Of a stretch of DNA of 56,174 nt, positions 47,962-56,174 are shown piece by piece. Origin of the DNA: Burkholderiales bacterium (GTDB taxonomy: Bacteria > Pseudomonadota > Gammaproteobacteria > Burkholderiales > Burkholderiaceae_C); contig RXJQ01000035.1 of assembly GCA_003963115.1 (NCBI GenBank), forward strand, positions 1-56,174, in the 5' to 3' direction. The notes beneath the pieces were generated by a model that worked only from the letters and a program-made list of their open reading frames with translations, did not search any database and was not told the origin of the DNA. Made by a program: the position numbers and the translations under genes. How positions within the stretch are numbered: position 1 is the first letter of the stretch; every line of letters starts with the position of its first letter.

Positions 47962-48654
47962 ATGAAATCCCAACGCGGAGGCTTCTTCCTCGGCATGATC
48001 GTCGGCCTGTTGATCGGATTGGGGCTGGCCCTGGGCGTGGCGCTGTACATCGCCAAGGTCCCGCTGCCCTTCATCGACAAGGTGCCACAGCGCACCCCTG
48101 AGCAAGACGCGGCCGAGGCCGAGAAGAACAAGAACTGGGATCCCAACAGCCCGCTGTACGGCAAGAACCCGGCCAAGCCCCATGCTGTTCAGGAGGAGGC
48201 TTCCGCTGCCTCGGCTGCGGCTTCCGGTGGCGAGCCTGCTGCTCAGCAGGAGGTGCCTGTTGCACCCGTCGTCACGCCGCCAAGTGCCGTTGCGCCGGCC
48301 ACCTCTGCAGCCAGCGCGGCCAAGTCCTCCAGCAAGGCCGCCAGCGCGCCGGCCAGCAACCGCAACCCGGCAGCCATCCTCTCGGGCGAACCCGTGTCCA
48401 CCGCTTCGGCCCCTGATTCGTTGAGCTACCAAGTGCAGGCCGGCGCCTATGGCAGCCAGGCCGAGGCCGAACAGCAACGCGCCAAGCTGGCCATGATGGG
48501 CATGGAGCCCAAGATCCAAGAGCGCGAGGTCAACGGTCGCACGATGTACCGTGTTCGCGTCGGGCCCTTCGCCCAGCGGGAACAGGCCGACGAAGTGCGT
48601 GTCAAGCTGCAGGCAGCCGGCATCGAGTCGGCCCTGGTCCGGATTCAGAAGTAA
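47962..48654 (+). CDS. SPOR domain protein, FtsN-like
   Basis: 230 residues. Residues about 8-32 are one membrane helix (FFLGMIVGLLIGLGLALGVA) with a short cytoplasmic N-terminus. A long Ala/Ser/Pro-rich linker follows (residues about 60-150). The SPOR domain (about 155-230) reads YQVQAGAYGSQAEAEQQRAKLAMMGMEPKIQEREVNGRTMYRVRVGPF and binds denuded glycan strands at the septum. Small SPOR proteins next to argS are common in betaproteobacteria. It sits 22 bp after argS with AGAGGAT before the ATG. Confidence 0.92.
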   Translation: MKSQRGGFFLGMIVGLLIGLGLALGVALYIAKVPLPFIDKVPQRTPEQDAAEAEKNKNWDPNSPLYGKNPAKPHAVQEEASAASAAASGGEPAAQQEVPVAPVVTPPSAVAPATSAASAAKSSSKAASAPASNRNPAAILSGEPVSTASAPDSLSYQVQAGAYGSQAEAEQQRAKLAMMGMEPKIQEREVNGRTMYRVRVGPFAQREQADEVRVKLQAAGIESALVRIQK

Positions 48655-48691
48655 GCACAAACAAGCGCTGAGCTAAGCGAAAGGATGTTCC

Positions 48692-49366
48692 ATGAACCGC
48701 CGTGAGTTTTCGATCCAGACTTTGAGTGCCACCCTGGGCGCGGCTGGTCTGGGCGCGGGTGTCGCGTCGCTGCCGTCCCTGGCCCTGGCGCAAGGTGGCG
48801 AGCCTGTTGAGGGCACGCACTACGTCAAGTTGACCCAGGCCGCACCCACGACGGCACCGGCCGGCAAGGTCGAGGTGGTCGAGTTCTTCTGGTACGGCTG
48901 CCCGCACTGCAACCACTTCGAACCCTATTTGGCAGCCTGGGCGGCCAAGGTGCCGGCCGATGTGGCCTTCCGCCGCGTGCCCGTGGCCTTCCGCGAGAAC
49001 CCCTTCGGCGTGCATCAGCGCCTGTTCTACGCGCTGGACTCCATGGGCCTGCTGCCCACCTTGCACGCCAAGGTCTTCCACGCCATCCACGAAGAAGGTC
49101 TGAAGCTTGACAAGCCCGAGCTGATCGCCGACTGGATCGCCAAGCAAGGTGTCGACAAAGCCAAGTTCCTTAGCGTGATGGAGTCTTTTGGCGTGCAGAC
49201 CAAGTGCCGCCAGGCCCGTACACTGGCCGATGCCTACAAGATCGACGGTGTGCCGACCGTGGGCATCGCGGGGCTCTACTACACCTCGGTGGGCCTCAAC
49301 GGCACGCCCGAGAAGACCCTGGCCACCACCGATGCCCTGATCAACAAGGTGCGCAAGGGCAAATAA
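48692..49366 (+). CDS. dsbA: Thiol:disulfide interchange protein DsbA
   Basis: 224 residues. The active-site motif CPHC lies in VVEFFWYGCPHCNHFEPYL (about residues 71-74), and the cis-proline loop is DGVPTVGI. The enzyme introduces disulfide bonds into periplasmic proteins. The signal peptide begins MNRREFSIQTLSATLG, with a twin-arginine-like RREF, and ends LALA-QG. Export by Tat is therefore conceivable, unlike E. coli DsbA, which uses SRP/Sec. It follows the SPOR gene by 37 bp and may be co-transcribed with argS. Confidence 0.93.
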   Translation: MNRREFSIQTLSATLGAAGLGAGVASLPSLALAQGGEPVEGTHYVKLTQAAPTTAPAGKVEVVEFFWYGCPHCNHFEPYLAAWAAKVPADVAFRRVPVAFRENPFGVHQRLFYALDSMGLLPTLHAKVFHAIHEEGLKLDKPELIADWIAKQGVDKAKFLSVMESFGVQTKCRQARTLADAYKIDGVPTVGIAGLYYTSVGLNGTPEKTLATTDALINKVRKGK

Positions 49367-49470
49367 GCCCGCAGTCACAACGCGAATAACACGAGGGGCG
49401 CTGCATGCCCCTCATTCCGGTGTGACAAACCCGACTGTGGTGCGTCGATTTCGCCAAATTGAGCACCACG

Positions 49471-50145
49471 ATGCAGCGCTTCATGGCTAAAATGAATGCA
49501 AAATTCATGCCGAAAATGCTGCTGACTTTCCCTAGCTTTTCTCGACTCACACTGGCCTGCGGCTTGCTCGCCGTATTGTGGGGCACGCCTGCCTGGTCCG
49601 AGAAGTCAGACCGCGCGCAACCGCTCAATTTCGCGGCGGATTCCGCACGGGTCGATGATGCCCAGCGCCTGAACATCCTCACCGGCAACGTCGAGATCAC
49701 CAAGGGCACGATGACGGTCAATGCCGATCGTGTGGAGGTCCGCCAGAACGCCGATGGCACCCAGACAGCCACCGCGCTGGGCGGCCCCGGTGGCCGCGCC
49801 TACTTCAAGCAAAAGCGCGATGGTGTGGACGAGTCGATCGAAGGCGAGGCAGAAAAGGTCGTCTACGAAGGCAAGGACGACACCGTGCATTTCTCGGGTC
49901 GGGCCGTCATGCGCCGCCTGCGTGGCGCCACCTTGACCGACGAGGTCACCGGCCAGGCCATCCTCTACGACAACAAGACCTCGGTCTTCCAGGTCGTGGG
50001 CAATATGGGCAACACCACGTCGACCAAAGGTCGTGTGCGCGGTGTGATCACCCCACGCAACACCGAGCCGCCCGTCGCACCCAAAGACAAGGGCACCAAC
50101 CTGACACCGGCGCCCACGCTGTCCCAACCGGAAGGCGGGCGCTGA
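49471..50145 (+). CDS. lptA: Lipopolysaccharide transport periplasmic protein LptA
   Basis: About 224 residues from the ATG at 49471. Other possible starts are a TTG at 49459 and later ATGs at 49483, 49492, 49507 and 49516; none has a strong ribosome site. A hydrophobic signal segment (SRLTLACGLLAVLWGTPAWS) is followed by the OstA/LptA fold: LNFAADSARVDDAQRLNILTGNVEITKGTMTVNADRVEV. LptA bridges the periplasm to carry LPS from LptC to LptD. The usual upstream partner lptC is absent; dsbA stands there instead. Confidence 0.92.
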   Translation: MQRFMAKMNAKFMPKMLLTFPSFSRLTLACGLLAVLWGTPAWSEKSDRAQPLNFAADSARVDDAQRLNILTGNVEITKGTMTVNADRVEVRQNADGTQTATALGGPGGRAYFKQKRDGVDESIEGEAEKVVYEGKDDTVHFSGRAVMRRLRGATLTDEVTGQAILYDNKTSVFQVVGNMGNTTSTKGRVRGVITPRNTEPPVAPKDKGTNLTPAPTLSQPEGGR

Positions 50146-50922
50146 ATGATGAATGTGCCACCCGCCTCCGCACATGTCGAACCCAGTCGCCTGAAGGCCG
50201 AGGGCCTCAAGAAGCGCTACGGCGCACGCACGGTGGTGCACGACGTGCATGTGGCGGTGCAGGCCGGTGAGGTCGTGGGCCTGCTGGGCCCCAACGGGGC
50301 GGGCAAGACCACGAGCTTTTACATGATCGTGGGCCTGGTGCGCGCCGATGCCGGTCAGATCGACATCGACGGCCAGCGCGTCGAGCGCCTGCCCATCCAC
50401 CAGCGCTCGCGCCTGGGCTTGAGCTACCTGCCGCAAGAGGCGTCGATCTTTCGCCAGCTCAATGTCGAAGACAACATCCGCGCGGTGCTGGAGTTGCAGG
50501 TCGACGAGCAAGGCAAGCGCCTGAGCAAGCCCGTCATCGAAGACCGTCTCAATACGCTGTTGCGCGACCTGAGCATCGAGAAGCTGCGCACCAGTCCATC
50601 ACTGGCACTGTCTGGTGGCGAGCGCCGTCGTGTCGAGATCGCGCGGGCCCTGGCCACCCAGCCGCGCTTCATCCTGCTTGATGAACCCTTCGCCGGCGTC
50701 GACCCGATCGCCGTGATCGAGATCCAGCGCATCATCAGCTTCCTCAAGGCGCGCGGCATCGGTGTGTTGATCACCGACCACAACGTACGCGAGACCTTGG
50801 GCATCTGCGACCGCGCCTACATCATCAGCGAAGGCCGGGTGCTGGCCGAAGGCCGTCCGGCGGACATCATCAACAACGCCGAGGTCCGCAAGGTCTACCT
50901 GGGCGAGCACTTCCGCATGTGA
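50146..50922 (+). CDS. lptB: LPS export ABC transporter ATP-binding protein LptB
   Basis: 258 residues. Walker A is GLLGPNGAGKTT, the ABC signature LALSGGERRRVEIARAL, Walker B RFILLDEPFAGVDP, and the switch His is in LITDHNVRE. It energises extraction of LPS from the inner membrane with LptF/LptG. It starts directly after the lptA stop (0 bp between) and is followed by rpoN after 22 bp, the standard lptA-lptB-rpoN order. The N-terminus is about 12 residues longer than typical. Confidence 0.96.
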   Translation: MMNVPPASAHVEPSRLKAEGLKKRYGARTVVHDVHVAVQAGEVVGLLGPNGAGKTTSFYMIVGLVRADAGQIDIDGQRVERLPIHQRSRLGLSYLPQEASIFRQLNVEDNIRAVLELQVDEQGKRLSKPVIEDRLNTLLRDLSIEKLRTSPSLALSGGERRRVEIARALATQPRFILLDEPFAGVDPIAVIEIQRIISFLKARGIGVLITDHNVRETLGICDRAYIISEGRVLAEGRPADIINNAEVRKVYLGEHFRM

Positions 50923-50944
50923 GCGAGCCAGGCAGGACGCAGTC

Positions 50945-52480
50945 ATGAAGCCCTCCTTGCAATTTCGGCTCTCACAACATCTGGCACTCACGCCGCAGCT
51001 GCAGCAGTCCATCCGCCTGTTGCAACTGTCGACCCTGGAGTTGCACCAGGAAGTCGAGCAGATGCTGGAGCAAAACCCTTTCCTGGAGCCCGAAGAAGAG
51101 TTCGCGCCACTGGAAACGGCGGCCTCGGCCGAGTTCGAGCGCCAGCGCAACGAGCGCGTCAGCAGCGAAGACAATGGCGCCGACCGCGAAGGGGGCACCA
51201 GTGAAGCCGAGTCGGGTGGCCTGGACACCGCCGAGCTGGGCACGACCGAGCGTGATGACTGGGAAAACGGCACCGAGCGCGATGACTTCGATGGCATCCG
51301 CGAAACGCCCTCGCGCCAAAACGACGACGACGACTTCGACCCGCTGGAGCGCAACAGCGTCTCCATCTCGCTGCAAGAGCATCTGCGCCAGCAACTGAGC
51401 GGCACACGCCTGAGCGCGCAGGACATGGCCGCGGTGGACATCCTCATCGAATCGCTCGATGAAGACGGCTACCTGGCCGACCCCATCGAAGAGATCGCCG
51501 CCAGCCTGCTGCCCGAAGGCGCCGATGAAGAGATGCTGGACGAGGTGCTCTCCAGATTGCGTTGCGCCCTGGGGTGGTTGCAGAACCTCGAGCCCGTGGG
51601 AGTGGGGGCGGCCAATCTGTCCGAGTGCCTGATCCTGCAGCTGCGCACCCTGCCTGTGAGCGAGGTGCGCCAGGTTGCCATCCTCATCTGCCAGCACCAC
51701 CTGGAGCTGCTGGCACGCCGCGACACCAAGAAGCTCATGGCTGCCACCGGCGCCGACGAGGCCATGCTCAAAGAGGCGCAGGCCGTCATCGTGGTGCTGG
51801 AGCCCAAGCCCGGCCGCGCCTTCTCGCGTGCCGAGGCCAACATCATCGTGCCCGATGTCATCGTGCAGAAGTCGGGCCGGGGCTGGAGGGTCGTGCTCAA
51901 TCCCGATGTGATGCCCAAGCTGCGCATCAACGACCTGTATGCACAGGCCTTGCGCTCGTCTCGTTCGCCACGCGGCACGGCGGCCACCGAGAGCCACACC
52001 GCGCTGAGCTCGCGCCTGCAAGAGGCCCGCTGGTTCGTCAAGAACATCCAGCAGCGTTTCGACACCATCCTGCGTGTCTCGCAAGCCATCGTCGACAGGC
52101 AGAAGAACTTCTTCACCCACGGCGAGATCGCGATGAAGCCGCTGGTGCTGCGCGAGATCGCCGACGAACTCGGGCTGCACGAGTCCACCATTTCGCGTGT
52201 GACCACGGCCAAGTACATGAACACGCCCTTCGGCACTTTCGAGCTGAAGTACTTCTTCGGCTCCTCGCTCAACACCGAGGCGGGCGGCAACGCGTCCAGC
52301 ACCGCCGTGCGCGCGCTCATCAAGCAACTGGTGTCTGCCGAAGACCCCAAGAAGCCGTTGTCCGACAGCCAGCTGTCCAATATGCTCGAAGAGCAGGGCA
52401 TCCAGGTCGCGCGCCGCACCGTGGCCAAGTACCGCGAAGCCCTCAAGATCGCGCCCGCCAATCTGCGCAAGGCGCTCTGA
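50945..52480 (+). CDS. rpoN: RNA polymerase sigma-54 factor
   Basis: 511 residues. Region I is Gln/Leu rich (MKPSLQFRLSQHLALTPQLQQSIRLLQLS) and contacts bacterial enhancer-binding proteins. Region II (about 50-135) is very acidic. Core binding and the helix-turn-helix follow, with LHESTISRVTTAKYM. The invariant RpoN box ARRTVAKYRE is at about 489-498 near the C-terminus. It directs transcription from -24/-12 promoters. No hpf or PTS genes follow, which is where they usually stand in proteobacteria. Confidence 0.97.
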   Translation: MKPSLQFRLSQHLALTPQLQQSIRLLQLSTLELHQEVEQMLEQNPFLEPEEEFAPLETAASAEFERQRNERVSSEDNGADREGGTSEAESGGLDTAELGTTERDDWENGTERDDFDGIRETPSRQNDDDDFDPLERNSVSISLQEHLRQQLSGTRLSAQDMAAVDILIESLDEDGYLADPIEEIAASLLPEGADEEMLDEVLSRLRCALGWLQNLEPVGVGAANLSECLILQLRTLPVSEVRQVAILICQHHLELLARRDTKKLMAATGADEAMLKEAQAVIVVLEPKPGRAFSRAEANIIVPDVIVQKSGRGWRVVLNPDVMPKLRINDLYAQALRSSRSPRGTAATESHTALSSRLQEARWFVKNIQQRFDTILRVSQAIVDRQKNFFTHGEIAMKPLVLREIADELGLHESTISRVTTAKYMNTPFGTFELKYFFGSSLNTEAGGNASSTAVRALIKQLVSAEDPKKPLSDSQLSNMLEEQGIQVARRTVAKYREALKIAPANLRKAL

Positions 52481-52520
52481 GTTGTGGCTGTCGCTGCGTG
52501 CGACACCAAGCCAGCACGCC

Positions 52521-53252
52521 ATGCGCCTCGTGGACACCGACATGCCCAGTTCCTTCTCTAGCTTCATGAGCCTCATGCCCTGGCCGGACTGGGCTGCGCT
52601 CGCGCTGTTCTTCTTCGGCTGGATCGGCTACGCGCTCTTTGCCAGCCGCCGGGCCAAGGTCGAAAGCACCCTGCTGGCCAGCACCAACCACTTCCGGCGC
52701 CTGTGGATGGCGCAGGTCACCTACCGCGACCAACGCATCGTGGACGCGGCCGTCACGCAGAACCTCGCCAGCAGCCCCAGCTTCTGGGCTTCGACGACCA
52801 TCCTGGTGCTCGGTGGCCTGCTGGCCGTGCTGGGTACCAATGAGCGCGCCAACGAGCTCGTCAAGGACCTGCCCTTCGCCGCGCGCACCTCCATGCTGGT
52901 CTTTGACGTCAAGATCATCGTGCTGCTGGCCGTCTTCGTGTATGCCTTCTTTCGCTTCACCTGGTCCATGCGCGTCTACTCCTTCGGCGCCATCCTGGTC
53001 GGGGCCGCGCCCAATGTCGACGTTTTCGAGCGTGGCGAGGCCGATCGCGAAGAGTTCGCCAACCGCGCCGGCAAGCTCATGGGCATGGCCGCCGAAAGCT
53101 TTGCTGACGGCCTGCGCGCCTACTACATGTCCTTCGCCGTCATCGGCTGGTTCGTCTCGCCCGTGGCCTTTGCCATCGGCACCCTGGCGGTCCTGTGGGT
53201 CCTGTATCGGCGAGAATTCCGCTCCGACGTGCTGGCCATCCTGCGTGCCTGA
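52521..53252 (+). CDS. DUF599 membrane protein
   Basis: 243 residues from the ATG at 52521. The frame reaches a TTG at 52482, and the ATG at 52542 is also possible. About four membrane segments: WAALALFFFGWIGYALF, a second around TTILVLGGLLAVLG, a third around IIVLLAVFVYAFFRF, and VIGWFVSPVAFAIGTLAVLWVL. Between them lies the DUF599 pattern FRRLWMAQVTYRDQRIVDAAVTQNL and a later NRAGKLMGMAAESFADGLRAYYMSFA. Function unknown. It lies directly after rpoN. Confidence 0.83.
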   Translation: MRLVDTDMPSSFSSFMSLMPWPDWAALALFFFGWIGYALFASRRAKVESTLLASTNHFRRLWMAQVTYRDQRIVDAAVTQNLASSPSFWASTTILVLGGLLAVLGTNERANELVKDLPFAARTSMLVFDVKIIVLLAVFVYAFFRFTWSMRVYSFGAILVGAAPNVDVFERGEADREEFANRAGKLMGMAAESFADGLRAYYMSFAVIGWFVSPVAFAIGTLAVLWVLYRREFRSDVLAILRA

Positions 53253-53282
53253 TCGCGTCTTCACCTGATCTTTTGCCTGCTC

Positions 53283-54908
53283 ATGCCCATCAAGCCGCCT
53301 CGTCGTCCCGTCGTGTCCTCGGTCACCGGCCGTCCTTCGGGTTCGCCTGGTGGAGACCGACCCCAGCCAGGTCGCTCCCTTGACGCGCCCGCAGATCAGG
53401 TCGCCCGCAAGTCCACGCATGGCCCAGTGCCGGCTCGACAGGATGCGCGGCATGGCGCTCAGCCTCCTGACCGCCGTCCGCCCTCGCGCCCCGCCGTTCG
53501 TTCGGAAGGTCGTCCGGAAGATCGCCCGCGTCCCGCTGCACCCGTGCTGGCCGCAGACCGACCGGCCGCGCTCTACCTGTCCTGCCCTTCGGGCGTGGAA
53601 GCTCTGCTGGCTGATGAGGCCACCCGCATCCTGCAAGACCAGGCGCAGGTCACGGCATCCCGTGGCGGTGTCGAGATTCAGCCGTTAGCCAATGTGGATA
53701 CCGCACCCGCCCGTCAAGCCGCGCTGGCCGACTTCGCCATGCGCCTCAACCTGGAGAGCCGCCTGGCCCAACGTGTCCTGTGGCGCGTGGCTTCGCGCGT
53801 CTATCGCCACGAAGACGACATCTACCACCTGGGTCGCAGCGTCAACTGGTCGGAATGGATCACGCCGCGTCACACCCTGCGTGTCGATGTCACCTCGCGC
53901 CGTAGCCACCTGCAGAGCCTGAACTTCGCCGCGCTGCGTGTGAAAGACGCCGTCTGCGACGACATGCGCGAGCGCAGCGGCGAGCGCCCCAGCGTCGACA
54001 CCCGCCACCCCGACCTGGGCCTGGTCCTTTACATGGATGACATCGAGGCCACGCTGTATGTCGACACGTCCGGCGAAGCCTTGTTCAAGCGCGGCTGGCG
54101 TGAAGACACCGGCGAAGCGCCCTTGAAGGAAACCTTGGCCGCCGCCATGCTGGCCGCCGCAGGCTGGCAAGGTCGCCCCGAAGATGGCGCCCTGCTGGAC
54201 CCTTGTTGCGGCGCCGGCACCATCCCCATCGAGGCTGCGCAGATTGCCTGCGGCATTGCGCCCGGCCTGCAGCGCCGCTTCGCCTTCGAAAAGCTGCTGC
54301 CCTTCCGGCCGCATCTGGCGGCTTGGCAGGCACTCAAGCAGGCCGCGCGCGCGCGCCAGCACCCGCCCCAGGTGGCCATCTACGCCGGCGATGTTGCCTT
54401 CCGCATGACCGACTTTGCTACGCGTAACGCGGAGCGCGCCGGCGTCAAGCACGCCATCGAATTCAAGACGGCGGACGCCTTGCAGCGCCCCGTCCCCTGC
54501 GACCGTGGCGTCTTGATGTTCAACCCGCCTTATGGCGAGCGCATCGACACCAAGGGGGTGGCGCGCAATGCCTACCGCGACCGTACCGATCCCGATGACA
54601 TCGACAACCCTGTCGATGCAATACGCGCCGGCCGAGAGAGCTTCCAGGACGAGGAAGCGTCCACCTTCTTCCAGCGCCTGTCATCGCACTGGAAGAAGCA
54701 ATACACCGGCTGGACCGCCTGGATCCTCAGCCCCGACATGAAACTGCCCGGCGCCATGCGCCTGAAGGAAAGCCGTCGCGTCGTGATGTTCAACGGCCCC
54801 ATCGAATGCCGCTTGTTCCGCTTCGATCTGGTGGCGGGCGGCAACCGCCGCCCCGTTGCGGGTACGGCCGACGACGCCACACCCTCGCCGCCGGCCAGCG
54901 AGCCTTGA
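53283..54908 (+). CDS. rlmL: RlmL-type 23S rRNA guanine-N2 methyltransferase
   Basis: 541 residues. Residues 1 to about 95 are a Pro/Arg-rich disordered extension. THUMP-like and ferredoxin-like regions follow (LYLSCPSGVEALLADEATRIL; RVLWRVASRVYRHEDDIY). The methyltransferase domain has the SAM loop LLDPCCGAGTIPIEAAQIA and the catalytic NPPYGER near residue 416. It matches the N-terminal half of E. coli RlmKL, which makes m2G2445 in 23S rRNA; the RlmK half is missing, as is usual outside gammaproteobacteria. A GTG near 53551 would remove most of the extension and is an alternative start. Confidence 0.87.
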   Translation: MPIKPPRRPVVSSVTGRPSGSPGGDRPQPGRSLDAPADQVARKSTHGPVPARQDARHGAQPPDRRPPSRPAVRSEGRPEDRPRPAAPVLAADRPAALYLSCPSGVEALLADEATRILQDQAQVTASRGGVEIQPLANVDTAPARQAALADFAMRLNLESRLAQRVLWRVASRVYRHEDDIYHLGRSVNWSEWITPRHTLRVDVTSRRSHLQSLNFAALRVKDAVCDDMRERSGERPSVDTRHPDLGLVLYMDDIEATLYVDTSGEALFKRGWREDTGEAPLKETLAAAMLAAAGWQGRPEDGALLDPCCGAGTIPIEAAQIACGIAPGLQRRFAFEKLLPFRPHLAAWQALKQAARARQHPPQVAIYAGDVAFRMTDFATRNAERAGVKHAIEFKTADALQRPVPCDRGVLMFNPPYGERIDTKGVARNAYRDRTDPDDIDNPVDAIRAGRESFQDEEASTFFQRLSSHWKKQYTGWTAWILSPDMKLPGAMRLKESRRVVMFNGPIECRLFRFDLVAGGNRRPVAGTADDATPSPPASEP

Positions 54909-54920
54909 GCTGACGCCAGC

Positions 54921-55706
54921 TTACCGCTCGTACACCGAGGCGATCACGCTCAGGGCGGCCAGTGGCGCCGTATCGGCCCGCAGCACACGCCTGCCCAGCG
55001 TGATGGCCGTCCAGCCCGCATCCAGTGCGCTTTGCTCTTCATGGGCAGACAGCCCGCCTTCCGGCCCGCTCAAAAAGACGAAGCGGGGTGCTGAGGTCAG
55101 GGCTTCTTCCGAGCGGGGTGTCAGTCCCGCATCTCTCGTCAGCCATTGTGGCAGCGACATCGCATCGCGCAGGCTGAGAACACCTCGCTGCCACGCAGGG
55201 CCGCGAACCTCGTCATCTGCGCCTTGCAGCCAGGTCGACAGAGTCTGCACTTGGCGTACGACCGGCACCACGGCCCGCCCCGACTGCTCGCAAGCCGAGA
55301 CGGCCACGGCCTGCCAGTGCGCCACCTTCTTGGCAGCACGCTCGCCATCGAGCCGCAACACAGATCGCTCGCACACCAGCGGCTGAATGGTGCGCGCGCC
55401 CAACTCGGTCGCCTTCTCGATCAAACTGTCCATGCGGTCGTTGGCAGGCATGCCCAGCGCCAACGTGACCTGCGCAAGCAACTCGCGGTCGCTGCTCAGA
55501 GCTGCTTCGACCTGAACCGTGACCTGCTTGCGCCCCATCTCCATGACCTGCGCACGGTATGCCAGGCCTTGCCCATCAAACAGCTCAATTTGATCGCCAG
55601 GCTGCATGCGCAGCACCTGAACATGTCGAGAGACGTCATCTGGCAATACGCAGACCTCACCGTTTCGCAAAGGCAGAGCATCTCCAACATGAAAACGAGG
55701 CAACAC
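54921..55706 (-). CDS. rsmE: 16S rRNA (uracil1498-N3)-methyltransferase RsmE
   Basis: 261 residues. It begins MLPRFHVGDALPLRNGEVCVLPDDVSRHVQVLRMQPGDQIELFDGQG, the PUA-like N-terminal domain of RsmE. The SPOUT-type catalytic part contains MDSLIEKATELGARTIQPLVCERSV and the knot motif FVFLSGPEGGLSAHEE, then LGRRVLRADTAPLAALSVIA. It methylates U1498 at the decoding centre. The gene is convergent with the RlmL gene, only 12 bp between stops, and its start faces the rRNA promoter region. Confidence 0.96.
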   Translation of the reverse strand: MLPRFHVGDALPLRNGEVCVLPDDVSRHVQVLRMQPGDQIELFDGQGLAYRAQVMEMGRKQVTVQVEAALSSDRELLAQVTLALGMPANDRMDSLIEKATELGARTIQPLVCERSVLRLDGERAAKKVAHWQAVAVSACEQSGRAVVPVVRQVQTLSTWLQGADDEVRGPAWQRGVLSLRDAMSLPQWLTRDAGLTPRSEEALTSAPRFVFLSGPEGGLSAHEEQSALDAGWTAITLGRRVLRADTAPLAALSVIASVYER

Positions 55707-55970
55707 GGTCGCAGGCCTTTCTCTTCATCCAGTGTGTCGAGGGTGTCGTTGTCGGGTGGACGTCATCATCGTGAGTCGCCACCCTGTCCAGTATTGTCAC
55801 CGTGAGGCTGGCCTGATCTCCTGTTCATACGCTGCGCTCAATAGACAGTAGAAATGGACAGTAGACAGGCGGCCAACAGGCGCGCGAGGCCTCCGGCAAC
55901 ACCGAGCAAGGCGGTCACACAAGCCAGCCAGACGAGGCGCTTGCCAGGTGAGAGCAGCGTCGCAAGACCA
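55707..55970. other. Gap between rsmE and the rrn promoter
   Basis: No gene is supported. A direct repeat GACAGTAGA occurs twice at about 55842-55872. A minus-strand open frame of 72 codons runs through here into the rrn promoter and is judged spurious. Confidence 0.35.
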
Positions 55971-56024
55971 TTTCCAACTTTTTTATAAAAGGACTTGCAA
56001 TGACTGTCAAAACGGTGCCATAAT
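55971..56024 (+). promoter_or_regulatory. Ribosomal RNA operon promoter with UP-like element
   Basis: TTGCAA (55995-56000) and CATAAT (56019-56024) are 18 bp apart. A T/A-rich block (55971-55990, containing TTTTTTATAAAA) stands just upstream, where an UP element would contact the RNA polymerase alpha subunits. It drives the rRNA leader that runs off the window. Confidence 0.75.
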
Positions 56025-56174
56025 TGCGTTCTTCGCTGATCGCGACAGCAAACCAAGCAGTCAGCAAACAGCGAAGCAGTTCTTTAAAAATTAACAGCCG
56101 ATAAGCGTGGGTGTTTGGACAGGTTGGCAGGTCGAGAGATTTGTCTTGAGACCGACAAACACTCATGGATAGAT
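56025..56174 (+). promoter_or_regulatory. rrn leader with boxA-like antitermination site (16S gene beyond the edge)
   Basis: GTTCTTTAAAAA (56079-56090) followed by TTAACAGCCGATAAG is the conserved pre-16S leader of Burkholderiales, with a boxA-like sequence for NusB/NusE loading. The 16S rRNA itself is not reached. Confidence 0.8.

Noticed and set aside
55838..56056. Small minus-strand membrane protein gene of 72 codons
   Set aside because: Its start overlaps the rrn promoter and leader, and it has no ribosome site. The hydrophobic stretch is likely chance.

Overview
The window looks like chromosomal DNA of a high-GC betaproteobacterium of the order Burkholderiales, probably near Comamonadaceae, Aquabacterium or Leptothrix. 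This rests on the tuf-rpsJ / rplC...rpsQ arrangement, the lptA-lptB-rpoN block, a PEP-CTERM protein, a GC-rich intergenic palindromic element of a type common in that group, and a typical rrn leader at the right edge. The genus is an inference. No CRISPR array, tRNA, insertion sequence or prophage was seen.

Region 1 (1-5705) is translation machinery: the tail of tuf and rpsJ, then a terminator, a clear sigma-70 promoter with a leader of about 210 nt, and rplC-rplD-rplW-rplB-rpsS-rplV-rpsC-rplP-rpmC-rpsQ. A terminator follows rpsQ and the usual rplN (spc) continuation is absent. Region 2 (5849-9328) holds a Prx5-type peroxiredoxin, a DUF962/Mpo1-like membrane protein, a PEP-CTERM exoprotein, and a DAHP synthase gene preceded by a short leader peptide very rich in Phe/Tyr/Trp plus a terminator. 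Together these form an apparent aromatic amino acid attenuator. Region 3 (9427-14012) has a LuxR-type response regulator overlapping a hybrid histidine kinase, and, on the other strand, corA and an MFS transporter.

Region 4 (14340-20436) is a LysR regulator followed by a catabolic set: acyl-CoA dehydrogenase, APH-like kinase, histidine phosphatase, alpha/beta hydrolase and SDR. The kinase plus dehydrogenase pair resembles a split version of animal ACAD10/11 and of the levulinate (Lva) pathway enzymes, so a 4-hydroxyacyl-CoA route is plausible. Region 5 (20594-31406) is a two-partner secretion pair, a TpsB transporter and a 3012-residue filamentous-haemagglutinin-like exoprotein ending in an Ig-like domain instead of a toxin.

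Region 6 (31472-39263) contains fadH and then four paralogous small outer-membrane beta-barrels that share a CX5C loop. The four surround a DUF3015/DUF4105 gene pair. Region 7 (39354-46178) has malate synthase G with a divergent LysR gene, DUF2214 and PsiF-repeat proteins, a Ser/Thr kinase with a cyclic-nucleotide-binding-like tail, and a PF10118 metal-dependent hydrolase. Region 8 (46248-55706) is envelope and RNA housekeeping: argS, a SPOR protein, dsbA, lptA, lptB, rpoN, a DUF599 protein, an RlmL-type methyltransferase and rsmE. The window ends inside the leader of a ribosomal RNA operon whose 16S gene lies just outside.
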